From: Flavobacteriales bacterium
GTDB lineage: Bacteria > Bacteroidota > Bacteroidia > Flavobacteriales_F > PHOS-HE28
Assembly (NCBI GenBank): GCA_016710685.1
Contig: JADJVC010000006.1
Span: 248,001 to 312,000 of the forward strand
Direction of reading: 5' to 3'
DNA: 64,000 nt
The first letter of the stretch is position 1; every line of letters starts with the position of its first letter. The notes beneath the pieces are model-generated. The model saw nothing but the letters and a program-made list of their open reading frames with translations. It did no database searches and was not told the origin of the DNA. Positions 44,417-53,073 of the stretch are shown piece by piece. A program made the position numbers and the translations under genes.

Positions 44417-46514
44417 CGAGGCGGCCCTGCTTGCGCAACTTCCGCAGGCAACGCTCATTACCGACCAGTGCGCCCGTGCCGTGCAGCACCACTTGGCAAT
44501 CGTTACCGATCCGCAGTCGCGCCTTTTTCGTCAAGGTGATCTTCGCGCCGGGCATCACGTGCAGCGCCGAACCGTTCTTCAATTCCAACGCGGCTTTCTT
44601 TTCCACCAACACATCGGCTCCGGGCAGCAGCGTGAATTGCGTGGGGGGACTGAACCAGGTCTTGCCGCGTTCAGCCCCTTGTGCCACCATGCGCGTGGGT
44701 GTTGCGGAGCGGTCCACTAGTACGGTGCGTTTGGCGGCCACGATCATGGACCGCCCATCCGGCCCGGCCAATTGCGGAAGCACGATGCTGTCCGCACACC
44801 AGCGCACGTCCCGGTCGACCCGCACATCCCCGGTGCGGACATGCACCAAGATGCCGCCGTCCGCGCGTTGTTCCAACAGTTCCACACTTATACCGTTCAG
44901 CCGCACGGTGCGGTTGTTCGGCTTGCCGGCCTTTAAGGTTTCCCGCGTTTTGTCGCAAACAAGAGACAGCATGTTCGCGCTGGAAGGATTGGTGCCCATG
45001 CCGATCTTGTTGTTGCCCTGCAGGGTGAAGGCTTGCCGTGAGTTGCCCAGAAAAATCGCCTCGTCCATCTCTGTGCCGTTGTTGATCTCCACTTTTCGTG
45101 CAAACATCTCCGCGCGGCTGATCGTGCCGTCGTTGTTCCGGTCCGTTAACGGGAATTCAAGGTCTTGGCTTCCCGTGAGCGGGTTGGCATTCGCATTGCG
45201 CAGGAAGTAAGGCTGCGTGGGACCGGGCCACAAGCAATTGAAGGTGATGGTGTCGCCCCGCAGGAAAAGATCGTAGTTGCCGTTGGCGCCGACCGGCCGG
45301 AGATAGTCGGCATAACCACCGTAGATGTTCGTTCCCGTTTTGTTCGCACGGTCCACCTGCATCGCAGCATAAATGCCTGGAACGGCCTTCTTCACACAAG
45401 GGTTCTCCTCGAAGTGGAACCGGTCCGTGGTGCAATGGTTCCGCGATTCGGTCTGGTGGTTTTCCAACCAGAGCCATTGCGGGTGTTCATCCTCTGGAAT
45501 GAAGGGCATGCGGATGTGAAGCGCATCGCCGGTGGTGACGAAATCACGCAGTACGTAGAAGCCGGTATCGCCCGACAAGGGGTCGATGTCGCCGTTCAAT
45601 TCATGTCCCGCCGGATCCACGGCGTGGATCTTGTTCGCAGCTTCCTTGGTGTACCAGCCCAGCCGGTCCCGGTCCCAGGCACATGCCGTGAGCAAAGAGC
45701 TGTTCGCCGCGCCCATCATGCTCCATCCGCCTTGAAGCGGTATGAAGTAGGAAGTGAAATTGGGCGCATTCCCGCCGCCGCTATGGAAGTTGTTGCCACC
45801 GAGGAGCAGGTGGTTGAACTCGTGCTTCAAAATGCCGAACGGAAGCTCTGAACTGGCCCCGAACCGGCTCTGCGTATCACTCGGATAACCGAAGAGAGAA
45901 CCTGAGCTTCCAGCGTCGGTGCTGCCGTTGCCGTCCGGCAGCGGGCTGTTGCGTAAGATCACCATCACATGGTCGAAACTGTGCGGTTCGTCCGGTTCAT
46001 TCACCTTCGGCATGCCCGGCCGACCGCCATCGCGCCACTGGTCGAAATCGGCGATGGACAAGTTGCGCGCTGTGTGAAATTCGCCGGTTTTATTAGCGTT
46101 CGACCATGCCATACCGCTGTAATCGCGCAGGTTTTTCTGCTCACTTTCCTTCACCACGATCAGCCTGTCAACGTAATCGCCCAGCACCGTGAAGTTGCCG
46201 AGGCTCATCTCATGGTAATACTGCGACACCATGGCCTTGGGCTGGTCCAGCGCGAAGGGGTCGAACAGGTTGTCCTTCCAATTGGGCAATTGCCCTTTGG
46301 GCCAGTTCACGCCGCCACCGGGACCCGGGTCCAGATCCGGATGCACGTCATAATCCACTTCGGCGAAGAGCACCAGGATCCGGATGGTGCCGTGCGGACT
46401 GAGGTACCAGCCGTTTTCGCTGTTGGGGATGTTCGTACTGTCCGGTGACACAACCGGTTGGGCGGTTACGCACATTCCAAGCAAGACGGACAACAGGAGT
46501 AAATATCGGCGCAT
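44400..46514 (-). CDS. secreted M6-like zinc metalloprotease
   Basis: The 704-residue protein has a signal peptide (MRRYLLLLSVLLGMCVTAQ). A zincin motif HEFNH at 231-235 is followed by LLLGGNNFHSGG. It begins with HGTIRILVLFAEVDYD, and the motif region QYYHEMSLGNFTVLGDYV (about 98-115) is typical of immune-inhibitor-A-like M6 peptidases. An EF-hand-like calcium loop DRNNDGTISRAEMF lies in the second half. The C-terminal third is beta-rich (GSALHVMPGAKITLTKKARLRIG), without a recognisable T9SS domain. A TACCTTCG box ends four bases before the ATG. Confidence 0.85.
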   Translation of the reverse strand: MRRYLLLLSVLLGMCVTAQPVVSPDSTNIPNSENGWYLSPHGTIRILVLFAEVDYDVHPDLDPGPGGGVNWPKGQLPNWKDNLFDPFALDQPKAMVSQYYHEMSLGNFTVLGDYVDRLIVVKESEQKNLRDYSGMAWSNANKTGEFHTARNLSIADFDQWRDGGRPGMPKVNEPDEPHSFDHVMVILRNSPLPDGNGSTDAGSSGSLFGYPSDTQSRFGASSELPFGILKHEFNHLLLGGNNFHSGGGNAPNFTSYFIPLQGGWSMMGAANSSLLTACAWDRDRLGWYTKEAANKIHAVDPAGHELNGDIDPLSGDTGFYVLRDFVTTGDALHIRMPFIPEDEHPQWLWLENHQTESRNHCTTDRFHFEENPCVKKAVPGIYAAMQVDRANKTGTNIYGGYADYLRPVGANGNYDLFLRGDTITFNCLWPGPTQPYFLRNANANPLTGSQDLEFPLTDRNNDGTISRAEMFARKVEINNGTEMDEAIFLGNSRQAFTLQGNNKIGMGTNPSSANMLSLVCDKTRETLKAGKPNNRTVRLNGISVELLEQRADGGILVHVRTGDVRVDRDVRWCADSIVLPQLAGPDGRSMIVAAKRTVLVDRSATPTRMVAQGAERGKTWFSPPTQFTLLPGADVLVEKKAALELKNGSALHVMPGAKITLTKKARLRIGNDCQVVLHGTGALVGNERCLRKLRKQGRLVNVAE

Positions 46515-46518
46515 GAGC

Positions 46519-46526
46519 CGAAGGTA
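46519..46526 (-). promoter_or_regulatory. -7-like box TACCTTCG for the M6-like protease
   Basis: It ends four bases before the ATG. It lies between the stop of the DUF2480 gene and the protease start, which would uncouple the protease from the suf transcript. Confidence 0.4.
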
Positions 46527-46529
46527 GCA

Positions 46530-47048
46530 CTACGCTTTCGGAGCCTTGTAAAGTGGCACGGTGCTGCACGGCTCACCGAACATCAAACTCTTCACCACGG
46601 GCAGCAGCTTGGCCGTGAGTTCCACGTAGGCGTTCAGTGGCACGGGCAGCTTGCTGCAACCCTTCACCACGATGCGCGCACCCCGGTACGGTTCAACATC
46701 CAGCTGTGCCACGAGACGCGTGAACACAGCGCGTTCCAGTTGCTCCGCATCGCCATGTGAAACGAACGCGGCAACGGGTTGCAGATGAGTGGCCACCAGC
46801 ATGTAGGCCCACGTAGGAATGATCGCGTCCACGGAGCAATGCACGGCAACGCATTTGCCTTGGTACTGCGACCAATCGTGGTCTTTCACGAAGGCCCGGA
46901 AATCTTTTTCCTTTAACGCGATGCCTTCCCAAAGCAACGGTGCGATGTCGAAGACCGCACGCTCGCCCTGCGGGTACAGATCCTCCAGGTCCAAAGTTTG
47001 GAGACCGCTGGAAGCTACCTTGTTGATGATCGGGCTTTCGTCGCTCAT
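46530..47048 (-). CDS. DUF2480 family protein, SUF-linked
   Basis: The 172-residue protein (MSDESPIINKVASSGLQTLDLEDL.. to ..FGEPCSTVPLYKAPKA) matches the DUF2480 family of Bacteroidota, usually the last gene of the suf operon. KGCSKLPVPLNAYVELTAKLLP near the end carries a cysteine. The function is unknown, but its constant position with sufE and SufT-like genes implies a role in Fe-S assembly. A gap of 135 bases with CTCTGCG-type repeats separates it from the SufT-like gene upstream. Confidence 0.87.
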   Translation of the reverse strand: MSDESPIINKVASSGLQTLDLEDLYPQGERAVFDIAPLLWEGIALKEKDFRAFVKDHDWSQYQGKCVAVHCSVDAIIPTWAYMLVATHLQPVAAFVSHGDAEQLERAVFTRLVAQLDVEPYRGARIVVKGCSKLPVPLNAYVELTAKLLPVVKSLMFGEPCSTVPLYKAPKA

Positions 47049-47107
47049 GGATGTACGTTGCGTTACTGTTTCGTCGTAACCTCCCCGATTCAAATCCGGG
47101 ACGGTTA

Positions 47108-47183
47108 GAATTCTTCCCCCGCGCCTCTGCGTCTCTACGGCCTTTCCCACTAATCCTCTTCTCTGCGCCTCCGCGTCCTTTTC
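47108..47183. repeat. CTCTGCG-type repeat in the suf operon
   Basis: GCGCCTCTGCGTCTCTACGG and CTGCGCCTCCGCGTCC, inverted relatives of the CACAGAG/CGCAGAG family, fill the gap between the SufT-like and DUF2480 genes. Confidence 0.5.
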
Positions 47184-47504
47184 TCACATAAACCCAAGCT
47201 CCAACATAGCCGCCTCGCTCATCATGCTCCTGTCCCATGCAGGCTCAAAAGTCAAGTCCACTTTGGCGCCGTTCGCACCCATCGTCTCCGCCACTTTCGC
47301 CTCCACTTCACCGGGCAGCGATCCCGCAACAGGGCATGCCGGACTGGTCAAGGTCATCTTGATGTAGATGCTCGCATCATCCCGCACCACCACGTCGTAG
47401 ATCAGCCCGAGCTCGTAGATGTCCACAGGGATCTCGGGGTCATAGATCGACTTGAGCGTCATGATCACGCGCTCTTCCAATTGCTTCTTTTCGTCGTTGG
47501 TCAT
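47184..47504 (-). CDS. SufT/MIP18-like protein (DUF59)
   Basis: The 106-residue protein contains LKSIYDPEIPVDIYELGLIYDV, with the D-P-E-I-P signature of DUF59, and MTLTSPACPVAGSLPGEVEAKV with the conserved T-x-x-x-C-P. Such proteins help mature Fe-S enzymes. It follows sufE in the operon with a 103-base gap. The start MTNDEKKQLEE is chosen; an upstream in-frame ATG (MHLRHIK) exists. Confidence 0.9.
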   Translation of the reverse strand: MTNDEKKQLEERVIMTLKSIYDPEIPVDIYELGLIYDVVVRDDASIYIKMTLTSPACPVAGSLPGEVEAKVAETMGANGAKVDLTFEPAWDRSMMSEAAMLELGFM

Positions 47505-47607
47505 CTTAATGTGCCGCAGGTGCATTGTTGTTGTCCCATGTCCGATGTCTTATGACGGACCGAGCATAAGACTTCGGACATAAGACAAACATGGATCTCC
47601 GATGCTC

Positions 47608-48051
47608 TCATTTCGCAGAATAAGCCAGTGCATAGCGTTTCATCTGGTCCAGCATGGCCACAAGACCGTTGCTGCGGTTCGGTGAGAGATGCTCCCGCAG
47701 GCCGATCCGGTCAATGAAGGTGAGCGGTGTGCTCATGATCTCTTGCGGCGTTCGGTCGTTCAATACTCGCACTAGCAGCGCTACCAATCCTTTGGTGATC
47801 ATCGCGTCGCTATCCGCGGTAAAGTGTACAACTGGTAGCTCTCCGAGCGAAGTCGAGGATACCAGTTCAGCAGTGAGCCATACGCGACTCTGGCATCCGC
47901 GCACGAGGTTTTCTTCGGTCTTGAATTCCGGGGCGATCAACGGCAGTTCCTTGCCCAGCTCGATCAACTGTTCATAGCGGTCCTGCCAATCGCCGAGCAT
48001 CGCGAACTCGTCCACGATCTCTTGTTGGGCTTGTTCCAATGTCGTGTTCAT
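47608..48051 (-). CDS. sufE: sulfur acceptor SufE, with an in-frame palindrome
   Basis: SufE takes persulfide sulfur from SufS. The 147-residue protein has MLGDWQDRYEQLIELGKELP, the reactive cysteine in VRGCQSRVWL and FTADSDAMITKGLVALL. Where relatives have a short turn between the two strands, this one has VSSTSLGELPVV. It is encoded by an inverted repeat (AACTGGTA..TACCAGTT, 47830-47867) around the CCGAGCGAAGTCGAGG core. The insertion keeps the frame and falls in a surface loop, so the protein is probably active. It overlaps sufS by one base (TGATG). Confidence 0.92.
   Translation of the reverse strand: MNTTLEQAQQEIVDEFAMLGDWQDRYEQLIELGKELPLIAPEFKTEENLVRGCQSRVWLTAELVSSTSLGELPVVHFTADSDAMITKGLVALLVRVLNDRTPQEIMSTPLTFIDRIGLREHLSPNRSNGLVAMLDQMKRYALAYSAK
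47830..47867. repeat. palindromic insertion inside sufE
   Basis: AACTGGTA and TACCAGTT arms (8 bp, perfect) enclose CTCTCCGAGCGAAGTCGAGG. The core is related to those at 11861-11880 and 50101-50120. Confidence 0.6.
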
Positions 48052-49309
48052 CAGCGCAGCATCTTCACCGCCTTCTTCGTCGCGGCAACCATCGCATCCA
48101 CTTCAGCGATCGTATTGAAAGGCGCAAAGCTTGCCCGCGTTGTCCCGCTGATGCTGAAGTGTTCCATCAGCGGTTGCGTGCAGTGGTGGCCCGTGCGCAC
48201 CGCGATGCCTTGTTGGTCCAGCAAGGTGCCGAGGTCGTAGTGGTGAACTCCTTCAATGACGAAGCTGATCACGCCAACTTTCTTTTTCGCTGTGCCGATG
48301 ATGCGCAATCCGTCGATGGCAAGCAACTCCTTGGTGCCGTGTTCCAGCAGTGCATGCTCGTGCGCGGCCATGGCGCTGAGGTCGTAGTCCCGCATCCAGC
48401 GCACCGCCTCGCCCAAGCCGATGATGCCCGCAATGTGCGGCGTGCCGGCTTCGAACTTGAAGGGCAACTTGGCGTACGTGGTCTTCTCGAAGGTGACCTG
48501 ATCGATCATCTCGCCGCCGCCTTGCCACGGTGGCATTTGCTCCAGCAATTCCTCACGTCCATAGAGCACACCGATTCCGGTAGGTGCATACATTTTGTGT
48601 CCGCTGAAAGCATAAAAGTCGCAGCCAAGGTCTTGCACATCAACGGGCAAGTGCGGGATGGCCTGCGCGCCGTCCACCACCGTGATGATGCCGCGCTTCT
48701 TCGCCTCGGCGATCAACTTTTACAGGGATTGATCGTGCCCAGTGTGTTGCTCACATGCGAAACCGCGAGGATCTTGGTACGATCAGAAAACGGGTTGTCA
48801 TTCCGGGCTTGACCCGGAATCGCGGAAATGTCAAGCTCACCATTCTCGTTGACCGGGATCACTTTCAGCTTGGCCCCATAGCGCTCACACGCCAGTTGCC
48901 ACGGAACGATGTTCGCGTGGTGCTCCATGCCGCTGATGAGGACTTCATCGCCCTTTTTCAGCAGCATTTGACCAAGACTGTTGGCCACGAGATTCAGACT
49001 CGCCGTAGTGCCTGCGGTGAAGATCACCTCATGCGCATGCTTCGCGTTGATGTGTGCGCGGATGGTCTCACGTGCGGCTTCCTGCGCCTCCGTGGCCAGC
49101 GTGCTCAGCGTATGCACACCACGATGCACGTTCGCATTGATCTTCGCGTAGTAAGCGCTTTCGGCCTTGATGACACGGCGCGGCTTTTGGCTCGTTGCAG
49201 CGTTGTCGAAATACACCAGCGGCTGGCCATGCACCAGCTCCTTCAAGATCGGGAACTGCGCACGGATCTCGTCGACGTCAAAGGTTGGTTTGATTGACAC
49301 TGGTTCCAT
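48051..49309 (-). pseudogene. sufS: cysteine desulfurase SufS, frameshifted near 48716 and with an in-frame palindrome
   Basis: SufS takes sulfur from cysteine for Fe-S assembly. The N-terminal half has YFDNAATSQKPRRVI, HTLSTLATEAQEAARE and SGMEHHANIVPW. The C-terminal half has the PLP lysine (FSGHKMYAPTGIG) and the active cysteine (RTGHHCTQPLMEHF). The halves are in different frames; one A added to the AAAA at 48719-48722 joins GTINPCKK to LIAEAKKRG (419 residues). In addition IPGQARNDNPFSD sits where relatives have a shorter linker. It is encoded by a 21-base palindrome. The desulfurase is essential in this pathway, so the frameshift is probably a sequence error. Confidence 0.88.
48800..48820. 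repeat. palindromic element inside sufS
   Basis: ATTCCGGG and CCCGGAAT (perfect 8-bp arms) flank CTTGA, preceded by TGTC. Elements of this shape are known as dispersed intergenic repeats in other bacteria. Here it is read as part of the SufS protein. Confidence 0.75.
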
Positions 49310-49315
49310 ATTCTA

Positions 49316-49405
49316 TACCGCAAAGGACACGAAGGGCACAAAGAAGAAAAACGGCAGGCGACTTGACGGCACCCCCTTCGCGTTCTTTGTGTTCTTCGTG
49401 GTAGT
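49316..49405. repeat. inverted CACGAAG-type repeats between sufD and sufS
   Basis: ACCGCAAAGGACACGAAGG near the left end is answered by an inverted CCTTCGCGTTCTTTGTG at the right, making an imperfect 90-base hairpin. Confidence 0.65.
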
Positions 49406-49408
49406 CAT

Positions 49409-50698
49409 TCAAATCTCCTCCAGTTTAGCATCGATCATTCCTTCCAAATGCTTCCGCCAATCCGGGTTCACGATGCGGTCCAGCACATTGGTCATGAAAG
49501 CATGCGACATCATACGTCGCGCTTCAGCCTCGCTTACGCCGCGTGAACGGAGGTAGAAGATCGCTTGCTCATCCATGCGGCCTATTGTACAACCGTGGCT
49601 GCACTTCACATCGTCGGCATAGATCTCCAGCTCGGGTTTGGAAAACACACGGGCATCATCGCCTTGCAAAATGTTCGCGTTGCTCTGGTAGGCACGGGTG
49701 CGCTGAGCATCCTGCTTCACGAAGACCTTCCCGTTGAATACGCCCGTGGCCTTTCCGGCCACGATGCCTTTGTAGAGCTCATCGCTGGTGCAGTCCGGCT
49801 CGTCGTGGCCGATGTAGCTGTGGTTGTCGCAGTGCGCGTTGCCGTCCAGCAGGTACACGCCGCTCAGTTCGGCGTGGGCTTCGGGTCCTGCCAGCGAAAC
49901 ATTCACTTCATTCCGTACCAGTGGGCCGTAAAGAGTCGTGGTATCGATGCTGAAGTGTCCTTTGGCGGCGACGGTCACGCCATCAACATTGATGTCCGCC
50001 GGGCCATCGGCCTCGTTTTGCAGCAGGTGGAGCGTGAGGCTCGCGCCTTCGCCCACCGCGCTTTCGCGAATGCCATTCACCAATGAAGCAGATGATAGCC
50101 CGTCGAGCGAAGCCGAGACGTGTTCATCGATTACTTCCACTTCCGCTCCTTCATGCAGCATGAAGAGGTCGCGCGGCTGGATCAGCATGGGGGCAGCGCC
50201 TTTCGCGCCAATGGTGATGCGCAGGATGTGGACCGGCTTGCTCGTTTTTGAACCCTTGGTGGCGAGAATGATGAGACCGTCGGTAGGCGCCGCCGTGTTC
50301 ATCGCGGTGAAGAGCCGGTCGCCGATGGGCGCGATTTTTCCATAGTGCGCCTTCAACGGACCATGGCCGAGGTGATTCTTGATGCTGTCGATCACCACGC
50401 CTTTATCGGCCTTCAGTTCATCACTGAGATCCGCGCGGAAATGACCGTTAACGAAGACGACGCGGGTCGCGGGAAAAGGCAAACGCGCAGGAAGTTCAAC
50501 CACATCGGGCGCTATCGGCGCAACGTAGTTCGCGTTGAAGAGCTTGGTGACGCGTGTGTATTTCCACTTTTCGGTACGACGGTCCGGGATCGGCAGCTCG
50601 TGCGCGAGCGCCAAAGCTTCCGCAGCGCCGGGCCATGTGCTTGCTTCCATAGCGGAAAGCACGGTTGTTTTGGGGTCTGATATAGTTGCTGTGCTCAT
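49409..50698 (-). CDS. sufD: Fe-S cluster assembly protein SufD, with an in-frame repeat
   Basis: SufD is the partner of SufB and SufC in the SufBC2D scaffold. The 429-residue protein has the SufD N-terminus (RRTEKWKYTRVTKLF), the beta-helix core (GAEVEVIDEHV, GVYLLDGNAHCDNHSYIGHDEPDC) and the conserved tail (KCSHGCTIGRMDEQAIFYLRSRG, FMTNVLDRIVNP). At about residues 195-205, VSASLDGLSSASL contains the product of the CGTCGAGCGAAGCCGAGACG repeat, which seems to lengthen a loop. The start is MSTATISD. Confidence 0.92.
   Translation of the reverse strand: MSTATISDPKTTVLSAMEASTWPGAAEALALAHELPIPDRRTEKWKYTRVTKLFNANYVAPIAPDVVELPARLPFPATRVVFVNGHFRADLSDELKADKGVVIDSIKNHLGHGPLKAHYGKIAPIGDRLFTAMNTAAPTDGLIILATKGSKTSKPVHILRITIGAKGAAPMLIQPRDLFMLHEGAEVEVIDEHVSASLDGLSSASLVNGIRESAVGEGASLTLHLLQNEADGPADINVDGVTVAAKGHFSIDTTTLYGPLVRNEVNVSLAGPEAHAELSGVYLLDGNAHCDNHSYIGHDEPDCTSDELYKGIVAGKATGVFNGKVFVKQDAQRTRAYQSNANILQGDDARVFSKPELEIYADDVKCSHGCTIGRMDEQAIFYLRSRGVSEAEARRMMSHAFMTNVLDRIVNPDWRKHLEGMIDAKLEEI
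50101..50120. repeat. short palindrome inside sufD
   Basis: CGTCGAGCGAAGCCGAGACG, related to the element upstream of asnS and that in sufE, is read in frame. Confidence 0.55.
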
Positions 50699-50708
50699 TG
50701 AATCAATT

Positions 50709-50815
50709 GTCGGCCCCATGGGTCGACGTTCCAGATGCGATCTACTATTTCCGTGGGCCACACGTCGCGGCAACGGCATTCCATTATCTGATCGTCTGAT
50801 CGTCTGATCATCTGA

Positions 50816-50818
<3 letters not shown>
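50709..50818. repeat. repeats between sufC and sufD
   Basis: The left part (50709-50730) is the inverted GTCGAC/CCATG palindrome also found at 14115-14133. The right part (50787-50818) is four tandem 8-base units TCTGATC(G/A), the last containing the sufC stop codon. Confidence 0.6.
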
Positions 50819-51556
<738 letters not shown>

Positions 51557-51582
51557 GTTCCAAGGCCCGGACCGCAGCCGTC

Positions 51583-51615
51583 CAGTCACCAGTCACCAGT
51601 CACCAATCACCAACC
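51583..51615. repeat. heptamer tandem repeat upstream of sufC
   Basis: Units AGTCACC (three times), AATCACC and AACC run between the divergent sufC and holB genes. Related TCACCAAT stretches lie at 14060-14098 and 52805-52985. Confidence 0.6.
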
Positions 51616-51629
51616 TCAACCCTGCCCCG

Positions 51630-51637
51630 TAAACTTG
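51630..51637 (+). promoter_or_regulatory. -7-like box TAAACTTG for holB
   Basis: It ends four bases before the holB ATG. The same sequence precedes cvpA. Confidence 0.4.
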
Positions 51638-51641
51638 CACC

Positions 51642-52772
51642 ATGCAATTCAGCAAGATCATCGGCCACACCCCGCTGAAGGCCCGGCTGATCGGGAACAT
51701 TCGCGAAGGCCGCGTGCCGCATGCCCAGTTCTTCATGGGGCCACGTGGCAGCGGCGTGCTCCCGCTTGCACTGGCATACGGTCAATACCTCTTATGCGAA
51801 GCGCCCGGCCCCGGCGATAGTTGCGGCACCTGCGCATCCTGCCAAATGGTGGCCAAGCTGGCGCATCCCGACCTGCATTTGGTGTTCCCCATCTACTTGA
51901 TAGAAAAGATCAGGACGTGCGAACCCTACTTGCCGGATTGGCGCGCAGCCGTGCTGGAACAGCCGTACCTGGACGATGACATCTGGCGCGAGAAGATAAA
52001 CGGCGTGAACAAGCAGTTGCGTATGGGCGTGGACATTGCCGCGGAGGTGATGCGTAAGCTCAGCCTTAAATCGCATCGCGGCGGCTGGAAGGTGATGCTG
52101 ATCTGGTTGCCTGAAATGATGGATGCATCCATGGCGAATAAGATCCTGAAGGTGCTGGAAGAACCCGAGCCGCGCACGTCCTTCCTGCTCGCCGGACATG
52201 CGAATGACCGTATGCTGCCCACCATCCTCAGCCGCACGCAACTTGTAAAAATCGCCGCACCCGATCCCGGTGAAGTAGCCGAGGCTCTGCACGAACGCTA
52301 CCCGGACTTGACCACCGAGGAAGCACGGACCATCGCCGGGCGAAGCGAAGGCGACTTGCTGGAGGCCTTCGCCATGGCAGAGGACAGTGAGGAGGAGCTA
52401 TTCGTCTTTTTCCGCGATTGGCTCCGCGCATGCTATGGCAACAAAGTGGCGGAGAACATCGCCTCCAGCGACTATTTCGCCAAAATGGGCCGCGAAAAGC
52501 AAAAAGGCCTGATGACCTACTCCCTGCACCTGATACGGCAATGCATGTTGCAGTGGCAGGATGCGCCGCAACTGGTGCAGGCTTATGGCGAAGAGCTCGA
52601 ATTCACGCGCAACTTCAGCAAAGTGCTCAACACCTCCAACTTGGACGGCATCCGCCAAGCGCTCGAAACTGCACACGGACATTTAGAGCGCAATGCCAAC
52701 CCCAAGGTGCTTTTTATGGATTTGAGCTACCGCTTAAGTGATTTGCTGCGGATGAAGGAGGTGGCGGGTTAA
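51642..52772 (+). CDS. holB: DNA polymerase III delta' subunit
   Basis: The 376-residue clamp-loader subunit begins MQFSKIIGHTPLKARLIGNIREGRVPHAQFF. The P-loop position reads GPRGSGVLPLAL and lacks the Walker lysine, as expected for the non-catalytic delta' subunit. The zinc module is CGTCASCQMV, followed by IWLPEMMDASMANKILKVLEEPEPRTSFLL and the SRC-like motif as SRTQ. It loads the sliding clamp during replication. It is divergent from sufC. Confidence 0.9.
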   Translation: MQFSKIIGHTPLKARLIGNIREGRVPHAQFFMGPRGSGVLPLALAYGQYLLCEAPGPGDSCGTCASCQMVAKLAHPDLHLVFPIYLIEKIRTCEPYLPDWRAAVLEQPYLDDDIWREKINGVNKQLRMGVDIAAEVMRKLSLKSHRGGWKVMLIWLPEMMDASMANKILKVLEEPEPRTSFLLAGHANDRMLPTILSRTQLVKIAAPDPGEVAEALHERYPDLTTEEARTIAGRSEGDLLEAFAMAEDSEEELFVFFRDWLRACYGNKVAENIASSDYFAKMGREKQKGLMTYSLHLIRQCMLQWQDAPQLVQAYGEELEFTRNFSKVLNTSNLDGIRQALETAHGHLERNANPKVLFMDLSYRLSDLLRMKEVAG

Positions 52773-53059
52773 CCCAGTTGGCTGGAGGTCTCCCGCCAGG
52801 GGTCCCTGGGCCTGACTGGTAGTTGGTGACTGTGATTACATGATTCGCCCTTCCAGTACGCGAGCTTCCCTCCCCCGATGAAGGACAGTTGGGGTGAACG
52901 CACGGGATGTTGCAGCCGGTCGCGGGCCAGTCACCAATCGAAGCTACCAATCCCTCTGCCAATCACCACCAACCATTCACCTTTGATACGCAAAAATGCA
53001 CCACGTCAGGTCTTCCCACCTCGCAGAAAGGTGCCACATCAACCCAAACCCAACCCCGT
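52773..53059. other. gap with TCACCAAT-type repeats
   Basis: Stretches such as GTCACCAATCG, CCAATCACCACCAACC and the inverse GGTAGTTGGTGACTG are relatives of the heptamer repeat upstream of sufC. No gene is seen. Confidence 0.4.
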
Positions 53060-53067
53060 TATCTTCG
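53060..53067 (+). promoter_or_regulatory. -7-like box TATCTTCG for ricT
   Basis: It ends six bases before the ATG at 53074 and decides this start over an open upstream frame. Confidence 0.4.
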
Positions 53068-53073
53068 CGCCCC

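Noticed and set aside
51583..51615. CRISPR-like array upstream of sufC
   Set aside because: The units are 7 bases with no spacers, and there are no cas genes.
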